Shown here in pieces: positions 43,617 to 52,141 of a stretch of DNA of 64,000 nucleotides. Both the position numbers and the translations under genes were made by a program. The notes under the pieces are model-generated. The model was not told the DNA's origin. It did not search any database and saw only the letters and a list, made by a program, of their open reading frames with translations. Position 1 is the first letter of the stretch, and every line of letters begins with the position of its first letter. This DNA comes from CAYJBH01 sp964370825 (lineage in GTDB: Bacteria > Bacillota > Clostridia > Oscillospirales > Ruminococcaceae). The stretch lies in NCBI GenBank assembly GCA_964370825.1, contig CAYJKY010000005.1, forward strand, positions 32,432 to 96,431, given 5' to 3'.

Positions 43617-44637
43617 CTTCCTCTATAAAATCATCAACGATGTTACCCTTTAGGGTGCGAATACGCTCCCCCTTCATGAACAGTACCGCACTGTCCTTGC
43701 CCCCAGCAAACCCTATGTCTGCCTCCTTAGCCTCTCCGGGACCATTTACAACACATCCCATAACGGCAACTTTAAGAGGCTTTTTTATGTGGGATAACCT
43801 TTCCTCAATGCTTGTGGCCATTTCAATCAGCGGTATTTGCGTTCTTCCACAGGTCGGACAGCTGATAAGCTCAATTCCTTCAACCTCCTTGCCTGCTGCA
43901 CGAAGAATATATCTTGCCGCCCTAACCTCGTCACAAACGTCACCGGTGAGCGACACCCTTATGGTATCTCCGATTCCATCGAGTAGCAAACTGCCTATTC
44001 CAAGGGCCGACTTACTGACCGATTGCATAAGGGTTCCGGCCTCTGTGACACCTAAGTGCAAGGGGTAGTCTACCATTTGTGACAATCTTTTATATGCTTC
44101 TATCATCAACAAAACATTACTGCATTTTACCGATATAACAATATCATTAAACCGTTCGTTTTCCAAAAGCTTTACATGGTTTAATGCACTTTCAACCAAG
44201 GCTCCGGCACGGTCATTTCCAAATTTTTCGGCAAGCTGAGTTTCTATACTTCCGTTGTTAACACCAATCCTTATCGGAATTTTTCGTTCGCCACAAGCAT
44301 CAACCACTGCTTTTACATTATCCGAGCCACCGATATTTCCCGGGTTAATTCTTATCTTATCTATCCCAGCCTTTGCTGAAGCAATTGCTAAACGATGGTC
44401 AAAATGTATGTCGGCAACTATAGGGCAGTCTATAGAAGACTTAACCGCTTTAAGCGTCTCTATAGCCACCATATTCGGCACAGCGAGCCTAATTATATCA
44501 CAGCCAACCCTTTGCAGAGACATCGCCTGCTCTACATTTGATTTTACATCATCGGAGGGAACAGATAACATGGACTGTATAGAAATACCTGCACCGCCAC
44601 CTATGATAACATCCCCTACCCTAACATTTCTTGTCAT
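43594..44637 (-). CDS. ispG: 4-hydroxy-3-methylbut-2-enyl diphosphate synthase
   Basis: 347 residues, normal for the bacterial two-domain form. TIM barrel start MLSVPSDDVKSN, and 4Fe-4S ligands in SCPTCGRTQIPL and GCVVNGPGEAKEADIGFAGG. It reduces MEcPP to HMBPP, the penultimate MEP-pathway step. It overlaps rseP by four bases, in the order dxr-rseP-ispG-polC. Confidence 0.95.
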   Translation of the reverse strand: MTRNVRVGDVIIGGGAGISIQSMLSVPSDDVKSNVEQAMSLQRVGCDIIRLAVPNMVAIETLKAVKSSIDCPIVADIHFDHRLAIASAKAGIDKIRINPGNIGGSDNVKAVVDACGERKIPIRIGVNNGSIETQLAEKFGNDRAGALVESALNHVKLLENERFNDIVISVKCSNVLLMIEAYKRLSQMVDYPLHLGVTEAGTLMQSVSKSALGIGSLLLDGIGDTIRVSLTGDVCDEVRAARYILRAAGKEVEGIELISCPTCGRTQIPLIEMATSIEERLSHIKKPLKVAVMGCVVNGPGEAKEADIGFAGGKDSAVLFMKGERIRTLKGNIVDDFIEEVEKIAGL

Positions 44638-45671
44638 GATCCGAACAACCTCGTAACATCGTTAAAGGTGACAAAAAGCATCAAACCCATTAACAGTAGA
44701 AAGCTTGCACCGTTTATTGCAATTTCATATTTTTGTGGAATGGGACGACGTGCTACAGCCTCTATCAGTAAAAAGAAAAGTCGTCCTCCATCGAGCGCGG
44801 GAACAGGCAACAGATTAAACACACCAAGGTTTACCGTCAACAGCGCTACCACCATTAACAGCGGTTCCCAGCCTATTGCAGCGGCATCTCCTATGACAGT
44901 CACAATTCCGACCGGTCCGGAAAGGTTGTTAATCTCAACACGTCCGGTAACAAGGTCGACAAGCGATAAGAAAATCAATCTTGCAAGCGAGCCGGTATAT
45001 GCTACCGATTCGGTTATTACCGATATAAAGGTTTTCTCTATCGGTAATACCGTAAAACCGGGAACAAGCTGGATATATCCGTCTCCGTGGTCGACACTCT
45101 CAAAAGTTATATCTTCTAACAAAAGTGTTTCGCCATCCCTGTTCACCGTAATGTCTGCCTGGTTATTCTCGGTTCTTGCGAGTTCATACATAATATCGTT
45201 TGCAATAAATACCCTGCGACCGTTGACGGCGGTTATATTATCTCCAACCATCAATCCTCCCGCTTCAACCGTGCTATTTTCCGAGGTGAAACCACTAATT
45301 GTTTTGCTTGCAATGCTGTCACCGGCTGACACAAGGATTGTCAGCACAATTAGCCCGAGTACAAGGTTCATAAATGCACCGGCAACAAGGATAATTGCCT
45401 TTTTTAGCTTAGGAAGTCTTGTGTAGGAACGTGGATCTTCACTTTCCTCATCCTCGCCCTCCATAGAAACAAAACCACCTATCGGTAACAGTCTTAAACG
45501 ATAGACGGTTTCCTCCCCTTGATATGAAAAAATTTTCGGCCCCATACCAAGGGCAAACTCGTTTACTTTTACATTAAATGCTTTGGCAGTCATAAAATGT
45601 CCGAGTTCATGAATGAAAATTACCAATCCAAATACAACAATTGCCGAAACGGCTGTAATTAATACAGACAA
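44634..45671 (-). CDS. rseP: RIP metalloprotease RseP (site-2 protease)
   Basis: 345 residues. Zinc motif in FIHELGHFMTAKAFNV, a PDZ domain (about 110-190, VGDNITAVNGRRV) and the third metal ligand region NLLPVPALDGGRLFF, with four membrane helices. It cuts membrane-embedded anti-sigma factors and signal peptides. It lies between dxr and ispG, as usual in Firmicutes. Confidence 0.94.
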   Translation of the reverse strand: MSVLITAVSAIVVFGLVIFIHELGHFMTAKAFNVKVNEFALGMGPKIFSYQGEETVYRLRLLPIGGFVSMEGEDEESEDPRSYTRLPKLKKAIILVAGAFMNLVLGLIVLTILVSAGDSIASKTISGFTSENSTVEAGGLMVGDNITAVNGRRVFIANDIMYELARTENNQADITVNRDGETLLLEDITFESVDHGDGYIQLVPGFTVLPIEKTFISVITESVAYTGSLARLIFLSLVDLVTGRVEINNLSGPVGIVTVIGDAAAIGWEPLLMVVALLTVNLGVFNLLPVPALDGGRLFFLLIEAVARRPIPQKYEIAINGASFLLLMGLMLFVTFNDVTRLFGS

Positions 45672-45680
45672 AATATTCTC

Positions 45681-46814
45681 CTAAGTGTTTTCACGGACAA
45701 ATTGTCTTGCCATCTTGTCCGCCTTAAAAATACCCTCGAGGGTATACGCCTGACCTGGTTCGTAGCAGTCGAGGGAGCTTAGCACAAGCCTTCCTATATC
45801 GTTAAACGAAATTTTTTCCTGTAAAAAAAGCTCAACCGCCGCTTCGTTTGCTCCGTTTACAATACATGGCGCTAAACCACCCAATGCTAATGCTTTTTTA
45901 GCTGCATAAAGACAGCTAAATGTTTCCTCATCGGCAGGCTCAAAGGTTAAGTTCATGGACAATATGTCCGGAGTATCTGCAACGCAGGGTATTCTGTTAG
46001 GATATGATAGTGCATATGCTATTGGGACAGCCATATCGGGCACACCAAGCTGTGCAAGCAATGCTCCATCACAAAACTCAACCATAGAATGAACAATGCT
46101 TTGGCGATGCACCACAACAGAAATCTGATCCGGTGCAAGTGCAAACAGAAATGCAGCCTCGATGATCTCCAGTCCCTTATTCATAAGTGTAGCACTGTCG
46201 ATGGTTATTTTTTTACCCATGCTCCAGTTGGGATGGTTTAATGCATCCTGTAACCCGACATGTTCCAACTCGCATTTACTCCTGCCAAAAAAGGGTCCAC
46301 CGCTTGCCGTAAGCCATATCTTTTTTAGATTACCTCGCTCTTCCTTTTTCTGTAGGCATTGAAATATTGCACTGTGCTCACTGTCCACAGGAATTATCCT
46401 TGCACCGGTACGATTTGATGCATCAATTACAAGGTTGCCACCTGTAACAAGGCTTTCCTTGTTTGCAAGTGCAACATCGGTACCGTTTGCAAGGGCACTA
46501 AGTGTGGGGCGAAGACCGGCAATTCCAACAACAGCATTAAGCACCATATCCGCTTCGGGAAGTGCTGCAAGTAGGCTTGATGCATCCTCACCGATAAACA
46601 TCTTCTCGATAAATTTTCTCGGCTTTAAAAGTTTTGCCGCATTTTCGTCGGTTATACCGACATAGCTCGGCTTATATAAATCTATCTGTTGCTGTAAAAG
46701 CTCTGCATTTGAATTGCAGCAAAGAGCCAAGACCTTATAGTTGAGTTTATCTACAAGGTTTAATGTCTGAACACCGATCGAGCCGGTTGAACCTAAAATC
46801 ACTAAATTTTTCAT
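45681..46814 (-). CDS. dxr: 1-deoxy-D-xylulose 5-phosphate reductoisomerase
   Basis: 377 residues. NADPH loop GSTGSIGVQTL, ALANKESLVTGG, PVDSEHSAIFQCL and WMSMG-type region NWSMGKKITIDSATLMNKG. It converts DXP to MEP, the first committed MEP-pathway step. The start lies three bases after the cdsA stop. Confidence 0.96.
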   Translation of the reverse strand: MKNLVILGSTGSIGVQTLNLVDKLNYKVLALCCNSNAELLQQQIDLYKPSYVGITDENAAKLLKPRKFIEKMFIGEDASSLLAALPEADMVLNAVVGIAGLRPTLSALANGTDVALANKESLVTGGNLVIDASNRTGARIIPVDSEHSAIFQCLQKKEERGNLKKIWLTASGGPFFGRSKCELEHVGLQDALNHPNWSMGKKITIDSATLMNKGLEIIEAAFLFALAPDQISVVVHRQSIVHSMVEFCDGALLAQLGVPDMAVPIAYALSYPNRIPCVADTPDILSMNLTFEPADEETFSCLYAAKKALALGGLAPCIVNGANEAAVELFLQEKISFNDIGRLVLSSLDCYEPGQAYTLEGIFKADKMARQFVRENT

Positions 46815-46816
46815 AT

Positions 46817-47671
46817 TTAATTATACATTAATAAATCTAAAATAATTACCATCATAGGTGCGATAAATAACACACTGTCGAATCGGTCAAGAACACCACC
46901 GTGACCCGGAAATGCACTGCCAAAATCTTTTATTTGACATTGTCTTTTAATAGATGAAGCAAACAAATCACCCAATACACCGAGTCCGGTGCCTACAATT
47001 GAAATCGGAACTAAGGTCAATATAGTTTTTACATCTAATTTTATCATGGTTTCAAAGCCGAGAACAGCTACAATATTTATATAACAAATCGTCATTATAA
47101 TTACAAATAGCAAAGAACCGAATATCCCGCCTAAAGCACCTTCAATCGTCTTGTTGGGGCTGATTTTTGGAGAAAGTTTTCTTTTGCCGATAGCACGCCC
47201 CACAAAATATGCAAATGCATCCGAGCCCCATCCGATAGCCATACACAACAGCATTACATATACTGCATCGTTGTAGTTCGGAAGATTTTCGAATACAGAT
47301 TTAAAGTAGACAAAAGGATAAAAACAAAAAAGTATTATTGTGCTAAAGAAAACCATACCACCAAGCTGATGAATATCAGTCTTTTCCGGAGCCAATACCA
47401 TATAAAAAGCAATTAACAAAATAAATAGAAAAAATGTAGGTACTATAAAATTGTCGATCCACTCAACAGCAGAGAACGCTAATATTACGCCGAGAATCAG
47501 TTCGACGATAAGTATCGGAAGGACTTTAACTCCAAAACAATGGTATATTTCATACAGAGATATAGATACCATTACCACCACGGCAATATTAAATATAGGT
47601 GTGAAATATGCGAAGATAACCGCAGCAAGAACCATCAACCCAACAAGGGAGGATAAAACTCGTATTTTCAC
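46817..47671 (-). CDS. cdsA: Phosphatidate cytidylyltransferase
   Basis: 284 residues and about eight helices. The C-terminal signature SSIKRQCQIKDFGSAFPG followed by HGGVLDRFDS is diagnostic. It makes CDP-diacylglycerol at the membrane. It overlaps uppS by four bases. Confidence 0.95.
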   Translation of the reverse strand: MKIRVLSSLVGLMVLAAVIFAYFTPIFNIAVVVMVSISLYEIYHCFGVKVLPILIVELILGVILAFSAVEWIDNFIVPTFFLFILLIAFYMVLAPEKTDIHQLGGMVFFSTIILFCFYPFVYFKSVFENLPNYNDAVYVMLLCMAIGWGSDAFAYFVGRAIGKRKLSPKISPNKTIEGALGGIFGSLLFVIIMTICYINIVAVLGFETMIKLDVKTILTLVPISIVGTGLGVLGDLFASSIKRQCQIKDFGSAFPGHGGVLDRFDSVLFIAPMMVIILDLLMYN

Positions 47672-48372
47672 TTTCTTCCTCCAAATCGTCTGTCTCTTGT
47701 ATGGAACTCCTCTGCCGCAATGTCCAAATGTTTTGGGGTGAAGTCAGGCCACAGAACATCCATAAATATAAACTCACTATATGCACATTGCCACAACAGA
47801 AAATTTGATATTCGTTGTTCTCCCGATGGGCGAAGAATAAAATCCATATCAGGAGCATCCTTGGTATAGAGATTATTGCTTATAATCTGCTCATCAATAT
47901 CATCGATATCGATATCCCCTGCTTTCACCATTTCGGCTATTCTTTTTGCAGAGTAAACAATCTCGGCTCTTGCACCATAGTTTACAGCAACATATAGCGT
48001 CATACCGGTTTTATCGCGGGACCCATCTTCAATTTTTTGCATCATGTCAACCAAATCTTTTGATAGTACATCCCTCTGTCCGATAAATATTACCCGATTG
48101 TTTTCCTTTTCGTAATCGAATGCTTTTATAAGATATTCCTTAAAGAGCTTCATTATGCCTTGTATCTCATCCTCCGAACGTTTCCAGTTTTCGGTAGAAA
48201 AAGCATAAAAGGTTACAGAGTTCACACCCTCGGCATTGCAATATTTTACAATGTCGGTGAATACCTCGGCCCCTTTTTTGTGGCCTAATCGGCGTGGCAG
48301 GTGGTTTTTTTTTGCCCATCTGCCATTACCGTCCATTATTATACCGATATTAAGTCCTCTTATTTGACTCAT
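47668..48372 (-). CDS. uppS: Undecaprenyl diphosphate synthase
   Basis: 234 residues, cis-prenyltransferase. MDGNGRWAK carries the catalytic aspartate; further on are FYAFSTENWKR and ILRPSGEQRISNFLLWQ. It makes the C55 carrier used in peptidoglycan and polysaccharide synthesis, including the 1-11 kb locus. It overlaps frr by four bases. Confidence 0.96.
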   Translation of the reverse strand: MSQIRGLNIGIIMDGNGRWAKKNHLPRRLGHKKGAEVFTDIVKYCNAEGVNSVTFYAFSTENWKRSEDEIQGIMKLFKEYLIKAFDYEKENNRVIFIGQRDVLSKDLVDMMQKIEDGSRDKTGMTLYVAVNYGARAEIVYSAKRIAEMVKAGDIDIDDIDEQIISNNLYTKDAPDMDFILRPSGEQRISNFLLWQCAYSEFIFMDVLWPDFTPKHLDIAAEEFHTRDRRFGGRK

Positions 48373-48923
48373 ATCTCCATTATCTCTTTGTTCTTTGTGG
48401 CATAAACTTCATCCAATTCCTTAACCATCTTGTCGGTTATTTTTTGAATTTCATGCTCTAGATCCTTGAGGTCATCCTCGGTTATTTCGGATGCCTTTTT
48501 CATTGCCTTAAATTTATCAAGTGCATCGCGTCTTACATTACGAACCGCAACCTTTGCTTCCTCACAATAGGTGTGCACCTCTTTTGACAACGCCTTTCTT
48601 CTTTCCTCTGTAGGGGCAGGGAAATTAAGTCGCATTATTCTTCCGTCATTATTCGGGTTAATGCCGAGGTCTGATTTTAAAATTGCCTTCTCTATTACCG
48701 ACATCAATGAGGTATCCCACGGTGTAATTGTAAGGGTTCTTGCCTCAGGTGTAGCTACTGCGGCAACCTGATTAATAGGTGTTTCAACTCCGTAATAGTC
48801 AACGGTAATTCTGTCTAACACCGATGGGTTTGCCCGTCCCGCACGAATGTTGGACAGCTCATGCCGCAACCTATCGATAACTTCATCCATCTTTTTTTCA
48901 TATTTTACGGTAAACTCGCTCAT
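48369..48923 (-). CDS. frr: Ribosome recycling factor
   Basis: 184 residues, the usual length. LRHELSNIRAGRANPSVLDR near the N-terminus and RRKALSKEVHTYCEEAKVAV in the long coiled coil. It separates subunits after termination together with EF-G. It is 16 bases after pyrH. Confidence 0.96.
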   Translation of the reverse strand: MSEFTVKYEKKMDEVIDRLRHELSNIRAGRANPSVLDRITVDYYGVETPINQVAAVATPEARTLTITPWDTSLMSVIEKAILKSDLGINPNNDGRIMRLNFPAPTEERRKALSKEVHTYCEEAKVAVRNVRRDALDKFKAMKKASEITEDDLKDLEHEIQKITDKMVKELDEVYATKNKEIMEI

Positions 48924-48939
48924 AATATCACCTCTTTAA

Positions 48940-49644
48940 TTACTTTACTAATGTTCCTATATCCTTGCCGCAAACTGCGTCAACAATATTTTGCTTTTTA
49001 CTACCGTCGAAAACTCTCATTACCATTCCGTAATCCCTACACATAATAGCGGCGGTTGCATCCATAACCGAAAGATTTTCTGTAAGCACATCATCAAATG
49101 AAATCTCATCAAACAGTTTTGCATCGGGATTTTTTTTCGGATCCTTGTCGTAAACTCCATTAACCATTGTAGCCTTTAATACTACGTCGGCATCTATCTG
49201 CAGTGCACGAAGCGTCGCACCGGTATCGGTAGAAACAAAACCATTACCGGTTCCGCCGGCAAAAAAAACAACATAACCGTTTTCAAGATAATCTATTGCA
49301 GTCTCCCTGGTGAACATTTTACAGAGCTGTGGCATTGCCTGAGCTCCCAAAACCACCGTTTTTTGACCTTTTTGTCGTACCGCATCCGAAACGGCAAGTG
49401 CATTCATTACGGTGGCAAGCATTCCAATATCATCGGCAACCTGACGTGTCATGTCTCCGCTTGTGCGACCACGCCAAAAATTTCCTCCGCCTACAACAAC
49501 TCCGAGCTCGGTACCTGTCGTAGCCGCTTCGGTAATGGCATCTGCCGTTGCATTTAGACAATCACCGTCAATTGAAAACCCGCTATCACCTGCAAGACCT
49601 TCACCGCTTATTTTTAATAAGACTCTTCTTTTATTTTCCTTCAT
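48940..49644 (-). CDS. pyrH: UMP kinase
   Basis: 234 residues from ATG 49644 (MKENKRRVLLKISGEGLAG). An in-frame ATG 12 bases upstream is less likely because the GGGG pairing sequence lies after it. Amino-acid kinase fold: VGGGNFWRGR, FAGGTGNGFVSTDT and LKATMVNGVYDKDPKKNP. It phosphorylates UMP. rpsB and tsf, its usual upstream neighbours, are replaced here by the SCIFF genes. Confidence 0.95.
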   Translation of the reverse strand: MKENKRRVLLKISGEGLAGDSGFSIDGDCLNATADAITEAATTGTELGVVVGGGNFWRGRTSGDMTRQVADDIGMLATVMNALAVSDAVRQKGQKTVVLGAQAMPQLCKMFTRETAIDYLENGYVVFFAGGTGNGFVSTDTGATLRALQIDADVVLKATMVNGVYDKDPKKNPDAKLFDEISFDDVLTENLSVMDATAAIMCRDYGMVMRVFDGSKKQNIVDAVCGKDIGTLVK

Positions 49645-49666
49645 GTGTAACCCCATATTTTAATCA

Positions 49667-50986
49667 TCATTGTGTGTTTTGTGCACGCCTTGCAACAAGT
49701 GCAATCGCAAACTCGGTACGCATTTTCATCAGATCGCAATACATTTTGTCCTGACCTTTAATGTTCCCGGTGGCAAGATAGCTTGCGGCGGCACATCCGC
49801 CACTGCAAAAGTATTTTGCAAAACAGTCGTTACATTCCTTCTTGGTTAGAAGTGTTGTGTCGTAAAACTCCTCTGTAACATCAACCTTTTTAACACCTTC
49901 ATCAAGGGTTCCAAGCATGTACTGAGTATGCCCGACAAACTGATGACATGGATACAGTTCACCTGTCGGAGTAACCGCTAAGTATTCACATCCTGCACCG
50001 CACCCCCTAATACGTTTTATTGCACATGGGCCTCCTGATAGGTCGGTCAATAGATGAAAAAATATAAAGCTATCATCCTGCAACAATCGATTGAAAATCT
50101 TTTCATAGCTTGCAGATATTGCATCAAGATGTTCCTCTCGTAATGCAAAATTAAATTCAGTACCGGAAACGGGCTCGATTGATATATTTCGAAAGCCTTC
50201 CTCTGCCATGTGAAAAACATCATTTTCAAAATCAATATTATCGGCGGTAAAGGTCCCTCTTATATAGTAACTCTTATCACCTCGATCCGAAATTAACTTT
50301 TTAAACTTTGGCATTATAATATCATAACATCCATCACCGGAAAGTGTTTTTCGATTTTCATCGTTAATTCCACGTCTTCCATCGAGCGAAATTACAACGT
50401 TATCCATCTCGCTGTTGATAAAATCAGCCGTCTCATCGCTTAATAAAACACCGTTTGTGGTGATTGTAAAGCGAAAATGCTTGTCATGCTGTTTTTCGAT
50501 CTCTCGTGCATAATTAACGGTATCCTTGATAACCTGAAGGTTTAACAGTGGTTCCCCTCCGAAGAAATCCACCTCTAAATTACGACGATTTCCCGATAAC
50601 TTGCAGAGCATGTCTATAGCTTTTTTTGCAACCTCAAAAGACATTAGCTCCCATTTACCACCGAATTTTCCGCCTTTTGCAAAGCAGTATCTGCATTCAA
50701 GATTACAGGCATGAGCCATATGTAAACACATTGCCTTTAACACAGGACTTGCTTGAGTGGCCTTTGCTTTTGCGGCCTCATTTTGGTCGGTATCCAGCTG
50801 TCCTAACTCTCTAAGATAGTTAAGTTCGGAATGCGCATTGGCAATCTCTAAATCGGAATACTCTGCCTTCGCCTCATTCTCTCTGTTAGACAACAACAAA
50901 AAAGCAAGTCGATCAACTATATGCACCGCACCACTTTCGGTGTCGAGTGCCAGCATTAAACCGCCTCGCTCAAAGGTATGGACCAT
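49667..50986 (-). CDS. scfB: SCIFF peptide thioether maturase, radical SAM/SPASM
   Basis: 439 residues. The N-terminal peptide-recognition region (1-95) is followed by the radical SAM cluster CNLECRYCFAKGG (CxxxCxxC), FFGGEPLLN and a C-terminal SPASM domain with further cysteines (CGAGCEYLAVTPTGELYPC, KKECNDCFAKYFCSGGC and YC). Family members form thioether links from cysteines to other residues of the SCIFF peptide, making a ranthipeptide. The ATG abuts the scfA stop (TAAATG). Substrate and enzyme form the complete minimal locus. Confidence 0.93.
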   Translation of the reverse strand: MVHTFERGGLMLALDTESGAVHIVDRLAFLLLSNRENEAKAEYSDLEIANAHSELNYLRELGQLDTDQNEAAKAKATQASPVLKAMCLHMAHACNLECRYCFAKGGKFGGKWELMSFEVAKKAIDMLCKLSGNRRNLEVDFFGGEPLLNLQVIKDTVNYAREIEKQHDKHFRFTITTNGVLLSDETADFINSEMDNVVISLDGRRGINDENRKTLSGDGCYDIIMPKFKKLISDRGDKSYYIRGTFTADNIDFENDVFHMAEEGFRNISIEPVSGTEFNFALREEHLDAISASYEKIFNRLLQDDSFIFFHLLTDLSGGPCAIKRIRGCGAGCEYLAVTPTGELYPCHQFVGHTQYMLGTLDEGVKKVDVTEEFYDTTLLTKKECNDCFAKYFCSGGCAAASYLATGNIKGQDKMYCDLMKMRTEFAIALVARRAQNTQ

Positions 50987-51151
50987 TTATTTACTGCCTT
51001 CTTCGTTTTTTGCACGATTTTCACACAGCTGATTTGCTACGGTGCATGAAGTTTTACATGCCGACTGACAGGAAGTTTGACACTCTCCGCAACCGCCGCT
51101 CTTTGCGCTATCTGTAAGTGTTGCACCATTAATGGTAATTACATGTTTCAT
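50987..51151 (-). CDS. scfA: SCIFF ranthipeptide precursor
   Basis: 54 residues, starting MKHVITINGATLTD. Six cysteines at 21, 24, 28, 32, 36 and 43 give the 'six cysteines in forty-five' pattern (GGCGECQTSCQSACKTSCTV). AAGGAG lies upstream of the ATG. The N-terminal MKHV.T part is the conserved recognition region. The SCIFF family is highly conserved in Clostridia, with a proposed signalling role. The gene is in the short gap between rnpB and scfB and has no obvious promoter of its own. Confidence 0.93.
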   Translation of the reverse strand: MKHVITINGATLTDSAKSGGCGECQTSCQSACKTSCTVANQLCENRAKNEEGSK

Positions 51152-51196
51152 CTGTTTCTCCTTATTATGTTTTATGTTTTTTACTTATATTTTAAG

Positions 51197-51527
51197 CGTA
51201 GCAGACAATAAGCCGGGTTTTGTAGTATGCGACCATCTATCTGTGCCGCCCGTCGCCGGTGCGGCTAAAGCCACTTTGGGGCAGCGGACCGCCTTACGCC
51301 CCTTATGTGTTGCATCGGGTAGGGTTTACATGGCTCTACCGTCTCCGGTAGACCGGTGAGCTCTTACCTCGCCTTTCCACCCTTGCCCCGTAAAATACGA
51401 GGCGGTATATCTCTGTTGCACTATCCCTAAGGTTACCCTCGGCTGCCGTTAGCAGCTACCCTTGTCCTGTGATGCCCGGACTTTCCTCCCCGACCTTACG
51501 ATCGGAGCAGCCGCATCGTCTACTCCG
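51197..51527 (-). ncRNA. rnpB: RNase P RNA
   Basis: On the minus strand it contains the conserved GAGGAAAGTCCGGGC region and the matching late segment near AACCCGGCTTATTG. The ends pair as P1 over ten bases: AGTAGACGAT at the 5' end and ATTGTCTGCT at the 3' end. It is the catalytic RNA that trims tRNA 5' ends. The stop codon of the upstream TM2 gene lies within its first bases. No clear terminator separates it from scfA. Confidence 0.93.
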
Positions 51528-51954
51528 CTAAAATCACACCTTTCGCATCCTTTGTTGTCTTTCCTGTTAATATCAATACCAACTCTACAACCGACCATGC
51601 GTAGCTGAAAAAGCCGAAATTAAAAATGAAGAGTAGAAGCTGAATCAGACCTTTTACATTATGCCCGAGATAAAAGTTATGAATACCCGAAAATCCCAAG
51701 ACAACACCAAGTATGAGAGTGTTTTTTTTACTGCGACCGTTTGTGGATGATAATGAGGAAAAGAACGACTTCAAATCATCGACAAAATGAGCCTCGGTGT
51801 TTTTTTTACCGCATCTTGTGCAATAAATCGCATCGGGCATTAATCCGGCTCCACATGTTTCGCAATAGTTATTCTTTATTCCGTGAAGTGAATTGCATAC
51901 GGTACACTCCGAATTTCCGACATTAAGAAAACTACCGCAGTTTTTACAATACAT
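51520..51954 (-). CDS. Zinc-ribbon TM2-domain protein
   Basis: 144 residues. The N-terminus has zinc-ribbon-like cysteine pairs (YCKNCGSF, ECTVC, YCETCGAG, YCTRCGKK), then a linker (about 58-75) and a TM2 domain with two membrane helices (ILGVVLGFSGIHNFYLGH). The function of the family is unknown. Its UAG stop lies inside the P1 strand of rnpB, so the two share a transcript from the promoter at 52.03-52.06 kb. Confidence 0.82.
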   Translation of the reverse strand: MYCKNCGSFLNVGNSECTVCNSLHGIKNNYCETCGAGLMPDAIYCTRCGKKNTEAHFVDDLKSFFSSLSSTNGRSKKNTLILGVVLGFSGIHNFYLGHNVKGLIQLLLFIFNFGFFSYAWSVVELVLILTGKTTKDAKGVILAE

Positions 51955-52031
51955 AAGACCTCATACATCGTCAAAGCTTATAAACCTAAAAAAGTGAAAA
52001 TTTCAGCATTAATCTCATCTCTTTGCATAAT

Positions 52032-52060
52032 ATTATACATCATCAGACGGATTATTTCAA
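52032..52060 (-). promoter_or_regulatory. Promoter of TM2-rnpB unit
   Basis: TTGAAA (52060-52055), spacer 17, TATAAT (52037-52032) on the minus strand, back to back with the gdhA promoter 42 bases away. Confidence 0.75.
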
Positions 52061-52078
52061 TATGTAAAGCTGTTTTAC

Positions 52079-52107
52079 TTGAAATTTTTATTAAGGTGCT
52101 GTATAAT
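52079..52107 (+). promoter_or_regulatory. gdhA promoter
   Basis: TTGAAA (52079-52084), spacer 17, TATAAT (52102-52107). The predicted start is about 52114, which rules out any gdhA start codon before 52142. Confidence 0.8.
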
Positions 52108-52141
52108 AAATAAAAAGTATTTTTATATGAAAGGAATAACA

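Noticed and set aside
44668..45426. 252-codon plus-strand frame opposite rseP
   Set aside because: Pure antisense shadow of rseP; no recognisable domain or start signal.
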